NCBI GenBank assembly: GCA_003132105.1 | Contig: PKWS01000308.1 | Span: 1 to 6,820, forward strand | DNA length: 6,820 bases | Direction of reading: 5' to 3' | DNA from: Desulfosporosinus sp. | GTDB taxonomy: Bacteria > Bacillota > Desulfitobacteriia > Desulfitobacteriales > Desulfitobacteriaceae | Part shown: in pieces, positions 1 through 5,876 of the stretch | Numbering within the stretch: position 1 is the first letter of the stretch | How the letters are laid out: each line of letters begins with the position of its first letter | Notes under the pieces: generated by a model | What the model saw: only the letters and a program-made list of their open reading frames with translations | The model's database searches: none | What the model was told of the DNA's origin: nothing | Translations under genes and position numbers: made by a program

Positions 1-998
1 TAATGGGAGCCGTGGCAACTTTCCAAAATATTGGGATCATACAAGAAGCAGAGGCGAAGATTCGCAAAAGTCTATATCAAAAAGGTTTTGTGGCCAAAAC
101 ATTTATAAAAGATATTATAGGGACCAGTGACCTGATTCAAAAGGCGAAACGTGAGGCCTTTCTCTATGCAAAAAATGCTTCTTCGGTTCTCATCACTGGT
201 GAGTCTGGAACTGGGAAAGAACTTTTTGCCCAAGGTATTCATAATGCCAGTATCCGCTTTCACCATCCTTTTGTCACCATAAACTGCGCAGCTATTCCCG
301 ACAACTTGTTGGAGAGCGAGCTTTTTGGGTACGAAGAAGGTGCTTTCACCGGAGCTAAAAAGGGCGGGAAACCGGGATTGTTTGAGCTGGCCCATGAGGG
401 AACAGTATTTTTAGACGAAATTGGTGAACTGTCCATGTCTCTTCAATCTCGTCTGTTACGGGTCTTAGAAGAACATGAGGTTCTGCGGATTGGAGGGGAC
501 CATATTCGTTCAGTAAACATCCAGGTTATATCCGCCACCAACAAAGATCTGTGGGAAATGACCGAAAAAGGTTACTTCCGAAAGGATTTGTATTATAGGC
601 TGAACGTCTTAGAACTTCGACTTCCACCGCTTCGAGTTCGCAAAACAGATATTCCCTTACTCGTTAAAAAGTTTCTCCTTGAAATGTGTCATGATCTTGA
701 AGCAGAAGAAATCGAAGGGATTTCCCAACACACTGTATTTAGAGATTATAATTGGCCTGGTAATATTCGAGAGCTAAGAAATATAATAGAAAGATTCGCG
801 GCGCTCTATAAAGAAGAAGAGTATGAGGATTTACTTGTATCTTTATTCGAAAGGCTTACTCCTTCTGAACTTTGTTCTAGTGAACAAGAAGAACTTAACC
901 GTGTTTTAAATAGCGTGCAAGGAAATAAAACCGAGGCCGCAATAAAACTAGGAATTAGTCGAACGACACTTTGGAGAAAATTGAAAAGAAACACTTGA
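1..998 (+). CDS. Sigma-54-dependent transcriptional activator, PrpR-like (5' end outside window)
   Basis: Bacterial enhancer-binding protein that activates RNA polymerase carrying sigma-54 by ATP hydrolysis. Counting from the first ATG (position 3), it shows a Walker A box GESGTGKE (66-73), the sigma-54 contact loop GAFTGA (113-118), Walker B VFLDEIGE (135-142), sensor I around ATN (178-180), arginine-finger region RKDLYYRL (193-200), sensor II WPGNIREL (251-258) and a C-terminal Fis-type helix-turn-helix (about 308-328). The ATG at 3 is probably not the start. The frame is open to the window edge, and the first residues (GAVATFQ, then a helical linker to DIIG at 37-40) look like the end of a PAS domain joined to the AAA+ domain, as in PrpR/PAS regulators. 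The sensory N-terminus therefore lies upstream. A terminator follows the stop. A sigma-54 promoter before the next operon suggests its target. Family assignment is very sure; the effector is unknown, with a propionate-pathway metabolite inferred from context. Confidence 0.95.
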   Translation, partial: MGAVATFQNIGIIQEAEAKIRKSLYQKGFVAKTFIKDIIGTSDLIQKAKREAFLYAKNASSVLITGESGTGKELFAQGIHNASIRFHHPFVTINCAAIPDNLLESELFGYEEGAFTGAKKGGKPGLFELAHEGTVFLDEIGELSMSLQSRLLRVLEEHEVLRIGGDHIRSVNIQVISATNKDLWEMTEKGYFRKDLYYRLNVLELRLPPLRVRKTDIPLLVKKFLLEMCHDLEAEEIEGISQHTVFRDYNWPGNIRELRNIIERFAALYKEEEYEDLLVSLFERLTPSELCSSEQEELNRVLNSVQGNKTEAAIKLGISRTTLWRKLKRNT

Positions 999-1034
999 AA
1001 CGCTTTGAAACGTCGATGAAACATTACGTTTCAT
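995..1034 (+). promoter_or_regulatory. Candidate enhancer (upstream activator sites) of phased TGAAAC repeats
   Basis: Three direct copies of TGAAAC begin at 996, 1006 and 1017, a spacing of 10-11 bases (one helical turn). An inverted copy GTTTCA lies at 1028-1033. The last direct copy and the inverted copy form the palindrome ATGAAAC-N5-GTTTCAT (1016-1034). The first repeat overlaps the stop codon of the regulator gene. The palindrome centre is about 110 bases upstream of the predicted sigma-54 transcription start, a normal distance for an enhancer-binding protein. Assignment to the regulator encoded just upstream is inference from position and symmetry. Confidence 0.55.
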
Positions 1035-1060
1035 TAAGGGGAAAAGAGATCTACGCTAAA

Positions 1061-1094
1061 AGAGGCGGAATGTAGCCATTCCGCCTCTTTTTTT
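1061..1094 (+). terminator. Rho-independent terminator of the regulator gene
   Basis: A perfect 12-bp stem pairs AGAGGCGGAATG (1061-1072) with CATTCCGCCTCT (1077-1088) around a TAGC loop, followed by a T tract to 1094. AAA at 1058-1060 can extend the stem into the T tract. It lies about 60 bases after the regulator stop codon and upstream of the sigma-54 promoter, so it should isolate the operon from read-through of the regulator gene. Confidence 0.92.
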
Positions 1095-1107
1095 GTCGGC
1101 CTAAAAA

Positions 1108-1124
1108 TTGGCATCAATCTTGCA
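1108..1124 (+). promoter_or_regulatory. Sigma-54 (-24/-12) promoter of the sucC operon
   Basis: TTGGCA at 1108-1113 (GG at 1110-1111) and TTGCA at 1120-1124 (GC at 1122-1123) match the consensus TGGCAC-N5-TTGCW, with only the sixth base (T for C) differing and exact spacing. Transcription would start near 1135, leaving a leader of about 40 bases before the sucC GTG. The sigma-54 activator gene immediately upstream and the repeat cluster at about -110 to -140 support the call. Confidence 0.87.
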
Positions 1125-1176
1125 TGTAAAGATATATGCGGATGATTCTGAATAGTTAGGGAAAGGAGTTTGTTAA

Positions 1177-2313
1177 GTGAAACTTTACGAGTATATGGCC
1201 AAAGAAATTCTTCAAAGTAATGGAATTCCTGTCCCAGTGGGAGCCGTTTTTACAGGGGTTGAAGGCGTGGCTGCTTTTATAGAAAAATTGGGCCCGGTGG
1301 CGATTAAATCTCAAGTCCTCTCCGGAGGGCGCGGTAAGGCAGGAGGCATAAAGTTTGCCACAGAAACTGAAGACACCCTATCTAAAGTACGGGATTTGCT
1401 GGCAACGGAGATTAAAGGATGCAAAGTCGATAGGGTCTTAATTGAAGAAAAGTTGAGTATAGAACGAGAAATTTACCTCGCTATAACTATTGATGGGGCA
1501 AAAAGACAACCTGTTCTTCTGGCATCAATCGCTGGGGGGGTAGATATTGAGCAAGTGCCGGAGGAACAGGTTATTAAGCGTTTTATAGATATCACGATTG
1601 GTATCCAGCCTTATGCTGCCCGCGAAATTACGCGTCAACTGGGCTTGAAAGGCCGGGAAGCTCAACAGACCGCAGATATTATGCTTAAACTGTACCAGGT
1701 TTTTCGCAAGTACGATGCCGAATTAGTAGAAATTAATCCCTTAGTCGTTACCGCAACGCAAGTCCTTGCAGCCGATGCCAAAATGACTATAGACGATGAG
1801 GCTGTCTATCGTTACCTTCCGGATGTTCCCTGGGTCGAAGAAAGGACAGCAGTGGAAAAGAAAGCCGGAGATTTAGGGATATCTTATGTTGAACTTGATG
1901 GAGATATTGGAGTTATGGCAAACGGTGCGGGTATAACGATGACCACGCTCGACTTGCTCAAGTATTTTGGGGCGAGTGCACGTAATTTTATGGATGCCGG
2001 AGGCGGGTCTAGTATGCAAGCAACGGCAGCTGCCTTGGAAATCTTGCTTTCCACGAAACCTAAAGCTCTCTTGATTAATATTTTCGGGGGAATAACTCGT
2101 TGTGATGATGTAGCACGCGCTTTTGTTCAAGTGAAGAATACCCTTGATCTTAAAATACCGGTGGTTATACGTTTAGTAGGCACTAACGAAGATTTAGGCA
2201 CTGCAATTTTACAGGAACAAGGCATCGAATCATTCAAGAATATAGAAGAAGCAGTAAAAAAGGTAATCTCTTTACAGAATGGAGGAGGGGCTAATGTCTA
2301 TAATTATCAATGA
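1177..2313 (+). CDS. sucC: Succinate-CoA ligase (ADP/GDP-forming), beta subunit
   Basis: Nucleotide-binding subunit of succinyl-CoA synthetase, which interconverts succinyl-CoA + NDP + Pi with succinate + CoA + NTP in the cytoplasm. The 378 residues match the family length (E. coli about 388). An N-terminal ATP-grasp fold carries GGRGKAGG (50-57), the EINPL motif (185-189, Asn187) and Asp200, likely Mg-nucleotide ligands. The C-terminal CoA-ligase domain carries NGAG (249-252) and GGITRCD (304-310). The start is GTG at 1177, with the ribosome binding site AAAGGAG at 1162-1168 and an 8-base gap; MKLYEYMAKE is the usual family N-terminus. It is the first gene of the operon under the sigma-54 promoter. 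The last codons overlap the ribosome binding site and start of sucD, giving a tail (GGGANVYNYQ) unlikely to be functionally constrained. ATP versus GTP preference cannot be read reliably. Confidence 0.95.
   Translation: MKLYEYMAKEILQSNGIPVPVGAVFTGVEGVAAFIEKLGPVAIKSQVLSGGRGKAGGIKFATETEDTLSKVRDLLATEIKGCKVDRVLIEEKLSIEREIYLAITIDGAKRQPVLLASIAGGVDIEQVPEEQVIKRFIDITIGIQPYAAREITRQLGLKGREAQQTADIMLKLYQVFRKYDAELVEINPLVVTATQVLAADAKMTIDDEAVYRYLPDVPWVEERTAVEKKAGDLGISYVELDGDIGVMANGAGITMTTLDLLKYFGASARNFMDAGGGSSMQATAAALEILLSTKPKALLINIFGGITRCDDVARAFVQVKNTLDLKIPVVIRLVGTNEDLGTAILQEQGIESFKNIEEAVKKVISLQNGGGANVYNYQ
2281..2288 (+). promoter_or_regulatory. Ribosome binding site that fixes the sucD start
   Basis: GGAGGAGG lies inside the 3' end of sucC, 5 bases before ATG 2294. 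An in-frame ATG at 2279 precedes this site and has no comparable site of its own, so 2294 is the preferred start. Confidence 0.8.
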
Positions 2314-3184
2314 ATCGACCAGAATAATTGTTCAAGGGATTACCGGAACCCAGGGCAGATTTCATACCGAGCAGATGTTAGCCTATGGAAGCAAGATAGT
2401 CGGAGGGGTATCCCCCGGCAAAGGTGGGCAGGAGGTTCACGGAGTCCCGGTATTTGATACAGTTGAAGAAGCGCTGCTTGTACAACAAGCGGATGTGTCA
2501 GTTATTTTTGTTCCGGCCAAGCTTGTCAAAGATGTTGCCCTAGAAGCCTTAGATGCTGGGATTAAAACATTAGTTATTATTACCGAACACGTACCCTTAC
2601 ATGACACCCTAGAAATTATGGCGTTCGCAGAAAAGAAACAGGCAGAAATTATAGGTCCAAACACATATGGGCTGATTTCACCGGGTCAATCCAAGATTGG
2701 AATTATGCCTAATAACATTTTTACTCCCGGTGAGGTTGGTGTTGTAGCCCGCAGCGGGACTCTAAGTTACGAAATTGTCTACCAATTGACTGGCGCAGGA
2801 ATCGGCCAATCTACAGTGGTAGGCCTTGGCGGGGATCGAATAGTAGGCCTGTCCTTCATTCAAGTCTTAGAAAAGTTCGAGGCAGATCCTAAAACTCGAG
2901 CCATAGTTCTAGTCGGTGAAATCGGAGGAAATGCTGAGGAAGAAGCGGCCCATTACATTAAGGGCATGAGAAAACCCGTAGTCGCCTTTTTAGCTGGCAA
3001 AAGCGCGCCCCCTGGCAAAAGAATGGGACATGCCGGAGCAATTATTGAGCGGGGTAAGGGAACCTTTGAGAGCAAAGTTGAAGCGCTAACTGCTGCTGGT
3101 GTCAGTGTGGCGAACTTGCCATGGGAGGTTGGCCCCCTTGTCAAGCAAGTGTTAGCAAAGGGAAGTGAACAAATACATGGATAA
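2294..3184 (+). CDS. sucD: Succinate-CoA ligase, alpha subunit
   Basis: CoA-binding and phospho-histidine subunit that pairs with SucC. From ATG 2294 it has 296 residues, close to E. coli SucD. The N-terminal Rossmann-like CoA domain begins IIVQGITGTQGRFHT. The ligase domain contains GHAGAI with the catalytic histidine at residue 246, and a C-terminal KGT motif follows. The loop that normally reads GPNCPG is here GPNTYG (about 121-126), so the usual Cys-Pro pair near the succinate/CoA site is Thr-Tyr. The rest of the loop (SKIGIMP) is conserved, so the enzyme should be active, although substrate range might differ. The start overlaps sucC by 20 bases and the end overlaps mcmL, implying translational coupling. 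Identity as the alpha subunit of a succinate-CoA ligase type enzyme is very sure; strict succinate specificity is less so. Confidence 0.94.
   Translation: MSIIINESTRIIVQGITGTQGRFHTEQMLAYGSKIVGGVSPGKGGQEVHGVPVFDTVEEALLVQQADVSVIFVPAKLVKDVALEALDAGIKTLVIITEHVPLHDTLEIMAFAEKKQAEIIGPNTYGLISPGQSKIGIMPNNIFTPGEVGVVARSGTLSYEIVYQLTGAGIGQSTVVGLGGDRIVGLSFIQVLEKFEADPKTRAIVLVGEIGGNAEEEAAHYIKGMRKPVVAFLAGKSAPPGKRMGHAGAIIERGKGTFESKVEALTAAGVSVANLPWEVGPLVKQVLAKGSEQIHG
3158..3164 (+). promoter_or_regulatory. Likely ribosome binding site for the mutase large subunit
   Basis: AAGGGAA near the end of sucD lies about 12 bases before ATG 3177 but touches GTG 3165. This spacing favours 3177 as the start. The site is weaker than those of the neighbouring genes, consistent with translation coupled to sucD. 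Confidence 0.45.
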
Positions 3185-4862
3185 GGTTATGGATAAAGAA
3201 AAGGAGTTAGAGAAAATTACCCAAGAAAAGGCTCTTTGGGAGAACAAGTATTTCAGTGGAAATTCCTCTGAATCACCAGAAAAATTGGGAAGAAGCTTAG
3301 ATTCCGAGGTTGAGTTTCAGCGGCTTTATTCGCCTGATAACCTTAATCTCGACTATTTAACAGATTTGAGCTTTCCGGGGGAATTTCCGTATACTCGTGG
3401 TGTTCAACCGGATATGTACCGGGGCAGGCTCTGGACTATGCGTCAATATGCCGGCTTTGGAACTGCGCAAGAAACGAACACCAGATTTATTTATCTGCTT
3501 AGTCAAGGACAAACAGGCCTCAGTGTTGCCTTCGATTTGGTGACCCAAATTGGTTATAACTCCGACGACCCTCTTGCCCAAGGAGAAGTGGGTAAGGTCG
3601 GTGTCGCAATTGATTCCTTGGCTGACATGGAAGCACTATTCAAGGATATACCGTTAGATCAAGTAAGCACATCAATGACGATCAATGCCCCCGCTGCCGT
3701 ACTGCTGGCTATGTATATTGTGGTTGCCGAAAAGCAGGGAGTAGCTCCTTCCAAGTTATCAGGAACCATTCAAAATGATATTTTAAAGGAATATATGGCC
3801 AGGGGAACCTATATTTTTCCGCCCGTACCCTCAATGCGTCTAATTACAGATACGTTTAAGTATTGTGCCGAGCATCTTTCTAACTGGAACACTATTAGTA
3901 TCAGTGGATATCATATTCGCGAAGCCGGTTCCAATGCGGTTCAAGAGGTTGCTTTTACTCTGGCGGATGGAATTGCCTATGTTCAGGCTGCCCTAGATGT
4001 CGGGTTAGAAATTGATCATTTTGCTCCCCGTCTCTCCTTTTTCTTCAATGCCCACTCCAATTTTCTGGAGGAAATCGCCAAGTTTAGAGCTGCCCGCAGA
4101 GTGTGGGCAAAGATTATGAAAAATAGGTTTAAGGCTGAGAATCCTAAATCACTGATGTTGCGTTTTCATACCCAGACAGCCGGTTGCACTTTGACGGCCC
4201 AACAACCCGAGGTGAATATTATGCGGGTGGCCTTTCAGGCCCTGAGTGCTGTGCTCGGTGGTACCCAATCCTTGCATACAAACGCCTGGGATGAGGCCTT
4301 AGCTCTACCAAGCCAGGAATCGGCACTTCTCGCTCTACGGACCCAACAGACCATTGCCTACGAAACTGGAGTTACGGATACGGTTGATCCCTTTGGCGGT
4401 TCTTATTGCGTGGAAAAATTAACAGAGGACTTAGAACAGGCCGTCTGGGCCTACCTTGATAAGATTGACGAATTAGGAGGCGCCGTACGGGCCATCGAAC
4501 TTGGTTTCCAACAAAAGGAAATCCAGAGTAGTGCCTATCGTTATCAAATGGAGATTGAGAATCAAAAAAGAACTATTGTAGGAATTAACAAATTTCAGAT
4601 GAAGCAAGATACCCCGCAAGGATTACTCAGGGTAAATCCGAAAGTTGAGCAAGAACAAAAGCAAAGATTAGCCGCAGTCTACCGGAAAAGAAATCAAGAA
4701 AAGGTGGAGAACGGTCTAATTAGGTTGGAAAAGGCCGCGGAAAGCACTGAAAACTTGATGCCATATCTTCTGGATTGTGTCCGGAATTACACAACGTTGG
4801 GTGAAATGTGCGACGTATTAAGAAAAGTATTTGGAGAATACAAGCAAGAGAATACCTTTTAA
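3177..4862 (+). CDS. mcmL: Methylmalonyl-CoA mutase, large (catalytic) subunit
   Basis: Catalytic TIM-barrel part of adenosylcobalamin-dependent methylmalonyl-CoA mutase, interconverting succinyl-CoA and (R)-methylmalonyl-CoA. From ATG 3177 it has 561 residues, the usual size when the cobalamin domain is a separate protein. Key residues align with Propionibacterium shermanii MCM at a constant +2 offset: Tyr91 in RQYAGF (Tyr89), Thr197/Gln199 in TIQND (Thr195/Gln197), Arg209 in ARGTY (Arg207) and His246 in SGYH (His244). Tyr89 and Arg207 are replaced in isobutyryl-CoA mutase, so their presence supports methylmalonyl-CoA as substrate. Further signatures are FAPRLSFFF and SLHTN (365-369), the latter followed by AWDEALALP. 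No DxHxxG cobalamin domain follows in this chain; the next gene supplies it. The start overlaps the sucD stop by 8 bases. GTG 3165 and ATG 3189 are alternatives; the N-terminal 20 residues are charged and poorly diagnostic. Confidence 0.95.
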   Translation: MDKVMDKEKELEKITQEKALWENKYFSGNSSESPEKLGRSLDSEVEFQRLYSPDNLNLDYLTDLSFPGEFPYTRGVQPDMYRGRLWTMRQYAGFGTAQETNTRFIYLLSQGQTGLSVAFDLVTQIGYNSDDPLAQGEVGKVGVAIDSLADMEALFKDIPLDQVSTSMTINAPAAVLLAMYIVVAEKQGVAPSKLSGTIQNDILKEYMARGTYIFPPVPSMRLITDTFKYCAEHLSNWNTISISGYHIREAGSNAVQEVAFTLADGIAYVQAALDVGLEIDHFAPRLSFFFNAHSNFLEEIAKFRAARRVWAKIMKNRFKAENPKSLMLRFHTQTAGCTLTAQQPEVNIMRVAFQALSAVLGGTQSLHTNAWDEALALPSQESALLALRTQQTIAYETGVTDTVDPFGGSYCVEKLTEDLEQAVWAYLDKIDELGGAVRAIELGFQQKEIQSSAYRYQMEIENQKRTIVGINKFQMKQDTPQGLLRVNPKVEQEQKQRLAAVYRKRNQEKVENGLIRLEKAAESTENLMPYLLDCVRNYTTLGEMCDVLRKVFGEYKQENTF

Positions 4863-4877
4863 TCAGGAGGAGTCGTT

Positions 4878-5294
4878 ATGGAAAAAGGACAACGTATTCG
4901 GGTTTTAATCGGCAAGGTCGGTTTGGATGGCCACGATCGCGGGGCTAAAGTTATTGCTCAGGCTCTGCGGGATGCCGGTATGGAAGTTATTTATACAGGT
5001 TTACGACAAACCCCAGATCAAATTGTCGAGGCAGCGATTCAAGAGGATGTTCAAATCATTGGCATTAGCATCTTATCCGGTGCCCACAATTATCTGCTAC
5101 CGAAAATCATCGAGCTTCTAGCCCGGGAGGGAGCGCAAGATATCCAGGTGATCGCAGGAGGGGTTATTCCTGAAGATGACCAAACTTTTTTAAAAGAAGC
5201 GGGAGTATCAGAAATATTCGGAACGGGAACCTCCACGAGGGATATTGTGAATTTTATCCGATGGCTAAACGCCACTAAGACTTCCACTTCTTAA
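4878..5294 (+). CDS. mcmS: Methylmalonyl-CoA mutase, small (cobalamin-binding) subunit
   Basis: Stand-alone B12-binding domain that supplies adenosylcobalamin to the large subunit. The 138 residues form one flavodoxin-like domain with the base-off/His-on signature: DGHDRG at 17-22 (His19 is the lower cobalt ligand), SIL at 64-66 and GG at 94-95. The opening RVLIGKVGLDGHDRGAKVI is typical of methylmalonyl-CoA mutase rather than of methionine synthase or glutamate mutase. A strong AGGAGG at 4865-4870 sits 7 bases before ATG. Only 15 bases separate it from mcmL, so the two subunits should be made together. A meaB/argK-type G3E GTPase chaperone, often beside the mutase genes, does not follow it here; the next gene, after 155 bases, is the epimerase. 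Confidence 0.95.
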   Translation: MEKGQRIRVLIGKVGLDGHDRGAKVIAQALRDAGMEVIYTGLRQTPDQIVEAAIQEDVQIIGISILSGAHNYLLPKIIELLAREGAQDIQVIAGGVIPEDDQTFLKEAGVSEIFGTGTSTRDIVNFIRWLNATKTSTS

Positions 5295-5337
5295 GTGTGA
5301 GATAAGTGGCGCTAAGCCCCTGGATAAGTTCAACTAA

Positions 5338-5369
5338 ACTTCAGATGGAGTTTTAACTCCACCTGAAGT
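5338..5369 (+). repeat. Intra-operon inverted repeat (RNA hairpin)
   Basis: Two 14-base arms, 5338-5351 and 5356-5369, pair around a TTTA loop with a single A-C mismatch (5345/5362). A short interrupted T run (TTTT at 5373-5376, after AAG) follows, so this is at best a weak terminator. Position between the mutase and epimerase genes suggests partial termination, RNA processing or 3'-end protection of the upstream message. Confidence 0.7.
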
Positions 5370-5381
5370 AAGTTTTCTATA

Positions 5382-5410
5382 TCAACAAATTTAATTTCTA
5401 TGGGTATACG
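5382..5410 (+). promoter_or_regulatory. Weak candidate vegetative promoter before the epimerase gene
   Basis: TCAACA (5382-5387) and TATACG (5405-5410), separated by 17 bases, each match 4 of 6 bases of the -35/-10 consensus. It follows the hairpin and precedes the epimerase ribosome binding site, so it could give basal expression of the downstream genes independent of sigma-54. The matches are modest in AT-rich DNA and may be chance. Confidence 0.25.
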
Positions 5411-5449
5411 TTTTGCTAATGAGGTTTTAGAGAGGAGGATTAAAGTAAT

Positions 5450-5857
5450 ATGCACATTCAATTAAAACTTGATCATCTGGGGATCGCCGTCGCGAACTTG
5501 GACGAGGCCATAAGGGTATACGAAACTTTAGGGCTAAGTTGTAGCCAGGTGGAAACGGTACCTGAGCAAAAGGTTAGGACGGCTACCTTTCCTTTAGGTG
5601 AAACCAATCTGGAACTATTGGAGCCTACGGAAGCCAACAGTCCCATCGGGAAATTTCTCGCAACCCGAGGGGGAGGGATTCATCATCTAGCTCTTCAAGT
5701 CGATAATATTGAGGAAAAATTACTAGAATTAAAAAGTTTGGGTTTACGTTTAATTGATGAAACCCCTAGAATTGGCTTGGGAGGAAGTCATGTCGCTTTT
5801 ATACATCCCCAAAGTACCTTCAATACACTCATAGAACTTGTTCAGCGCCTCAGCTAA
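5450..5857 (+). CDS. mce: Methylmalonyl-CoA epimerase
   Basis: Metal-dependent enzyme of the glyoxalase/vicinal-oxygen-chelate fold that interconverts (R)- and (S)-methylmalonyl-CoA, linking the mutase to the carboxyltransferase. The 135 residues form two beta-alpha-beta-beta-beta modules. Likely metal ligands are His9 in LDHLGIAV, Glu55 in LELLEP, a histidine of GIHH (78-79) and Glu129 in LIELVQ. Length and the GGGIHHLALQVDNI segment are typical of the family. AGAGGAGGA at 5431-5439 precedes the ATG by 10 bases. It lies downstream of the hairpin, and mmdA follows after 19 bases. The glyoxalase superfamily is broad, but these motifs and neighbours make the epimerase call firm. Confidence 0.94.
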   Translation: MHIQLKLDHLGIAVANLDEAIRVYETLGLSCSQVETVPEQKVRTATFPLGETNLELLEPTEANSPIGKFLATRGGGIHHLALQVDNIEEKLLELKSLGLRLIDETPRIGLGGSHVAFIHPQSTFNTLIELVQRLS

Positions 5858-5860
5858 GCT

Positions 5861-5867
5861 AAAGGAG
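5861..5867 (+). promoter_or_regulatory. Ribosome binding site that fixes the carboxyltransferase start
   Basis: AAAGGAG sits 9 bases before ATG 5877. An in-frame ATG at 5868 directly abuts the site and so is too close to be used, which selects 5877. Confidence 0.75.
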
Positions 5868-5876
5868 ATGGAAACA

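Noticed and set aside
72..395. 107-residue open frame on the minus strand
   Set aside because: It lies wholly within the conserved AAA+ domain of the regulator, has no ribosome binding site of note and no recognisable motif; it is a shadow of the real gene.
806..1024. 72-residue minus-strand open frame running into the intergenic control region
   Set aside because: It is antisense to the helix-turn-helix end of the regulator, low in complexity, and would cross the repeat cluster; no supporting signals.
1534..1540. Run of seven G in sucC as a slippage or frameshift site
   Set aside because: The reading frame is intact through it and encodes the conserved Gly-Gly of IAGGVD; nothing indicates programmed slippage.
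2279..2293. Upstream ATG of sucD adding five residues
   Set aside because: It precedes the strong GGAGGAGG site rather than following it, and the family N-terminus fits a start at 2294.
4927..5121. 64-residue + strand open frame inside mcmS in another frame
   Set aside because: mcmS in the main frame has intact cobalamin-binding motifs; this frame shows none.
5271..5320. Short inverted pair GCCACT/AGTGGC across the mcmS stop codon
   Set aside because: Only six pairs over a long loop with no T tract; likely chance. The hairpin at 5338-5369 is far stronger.
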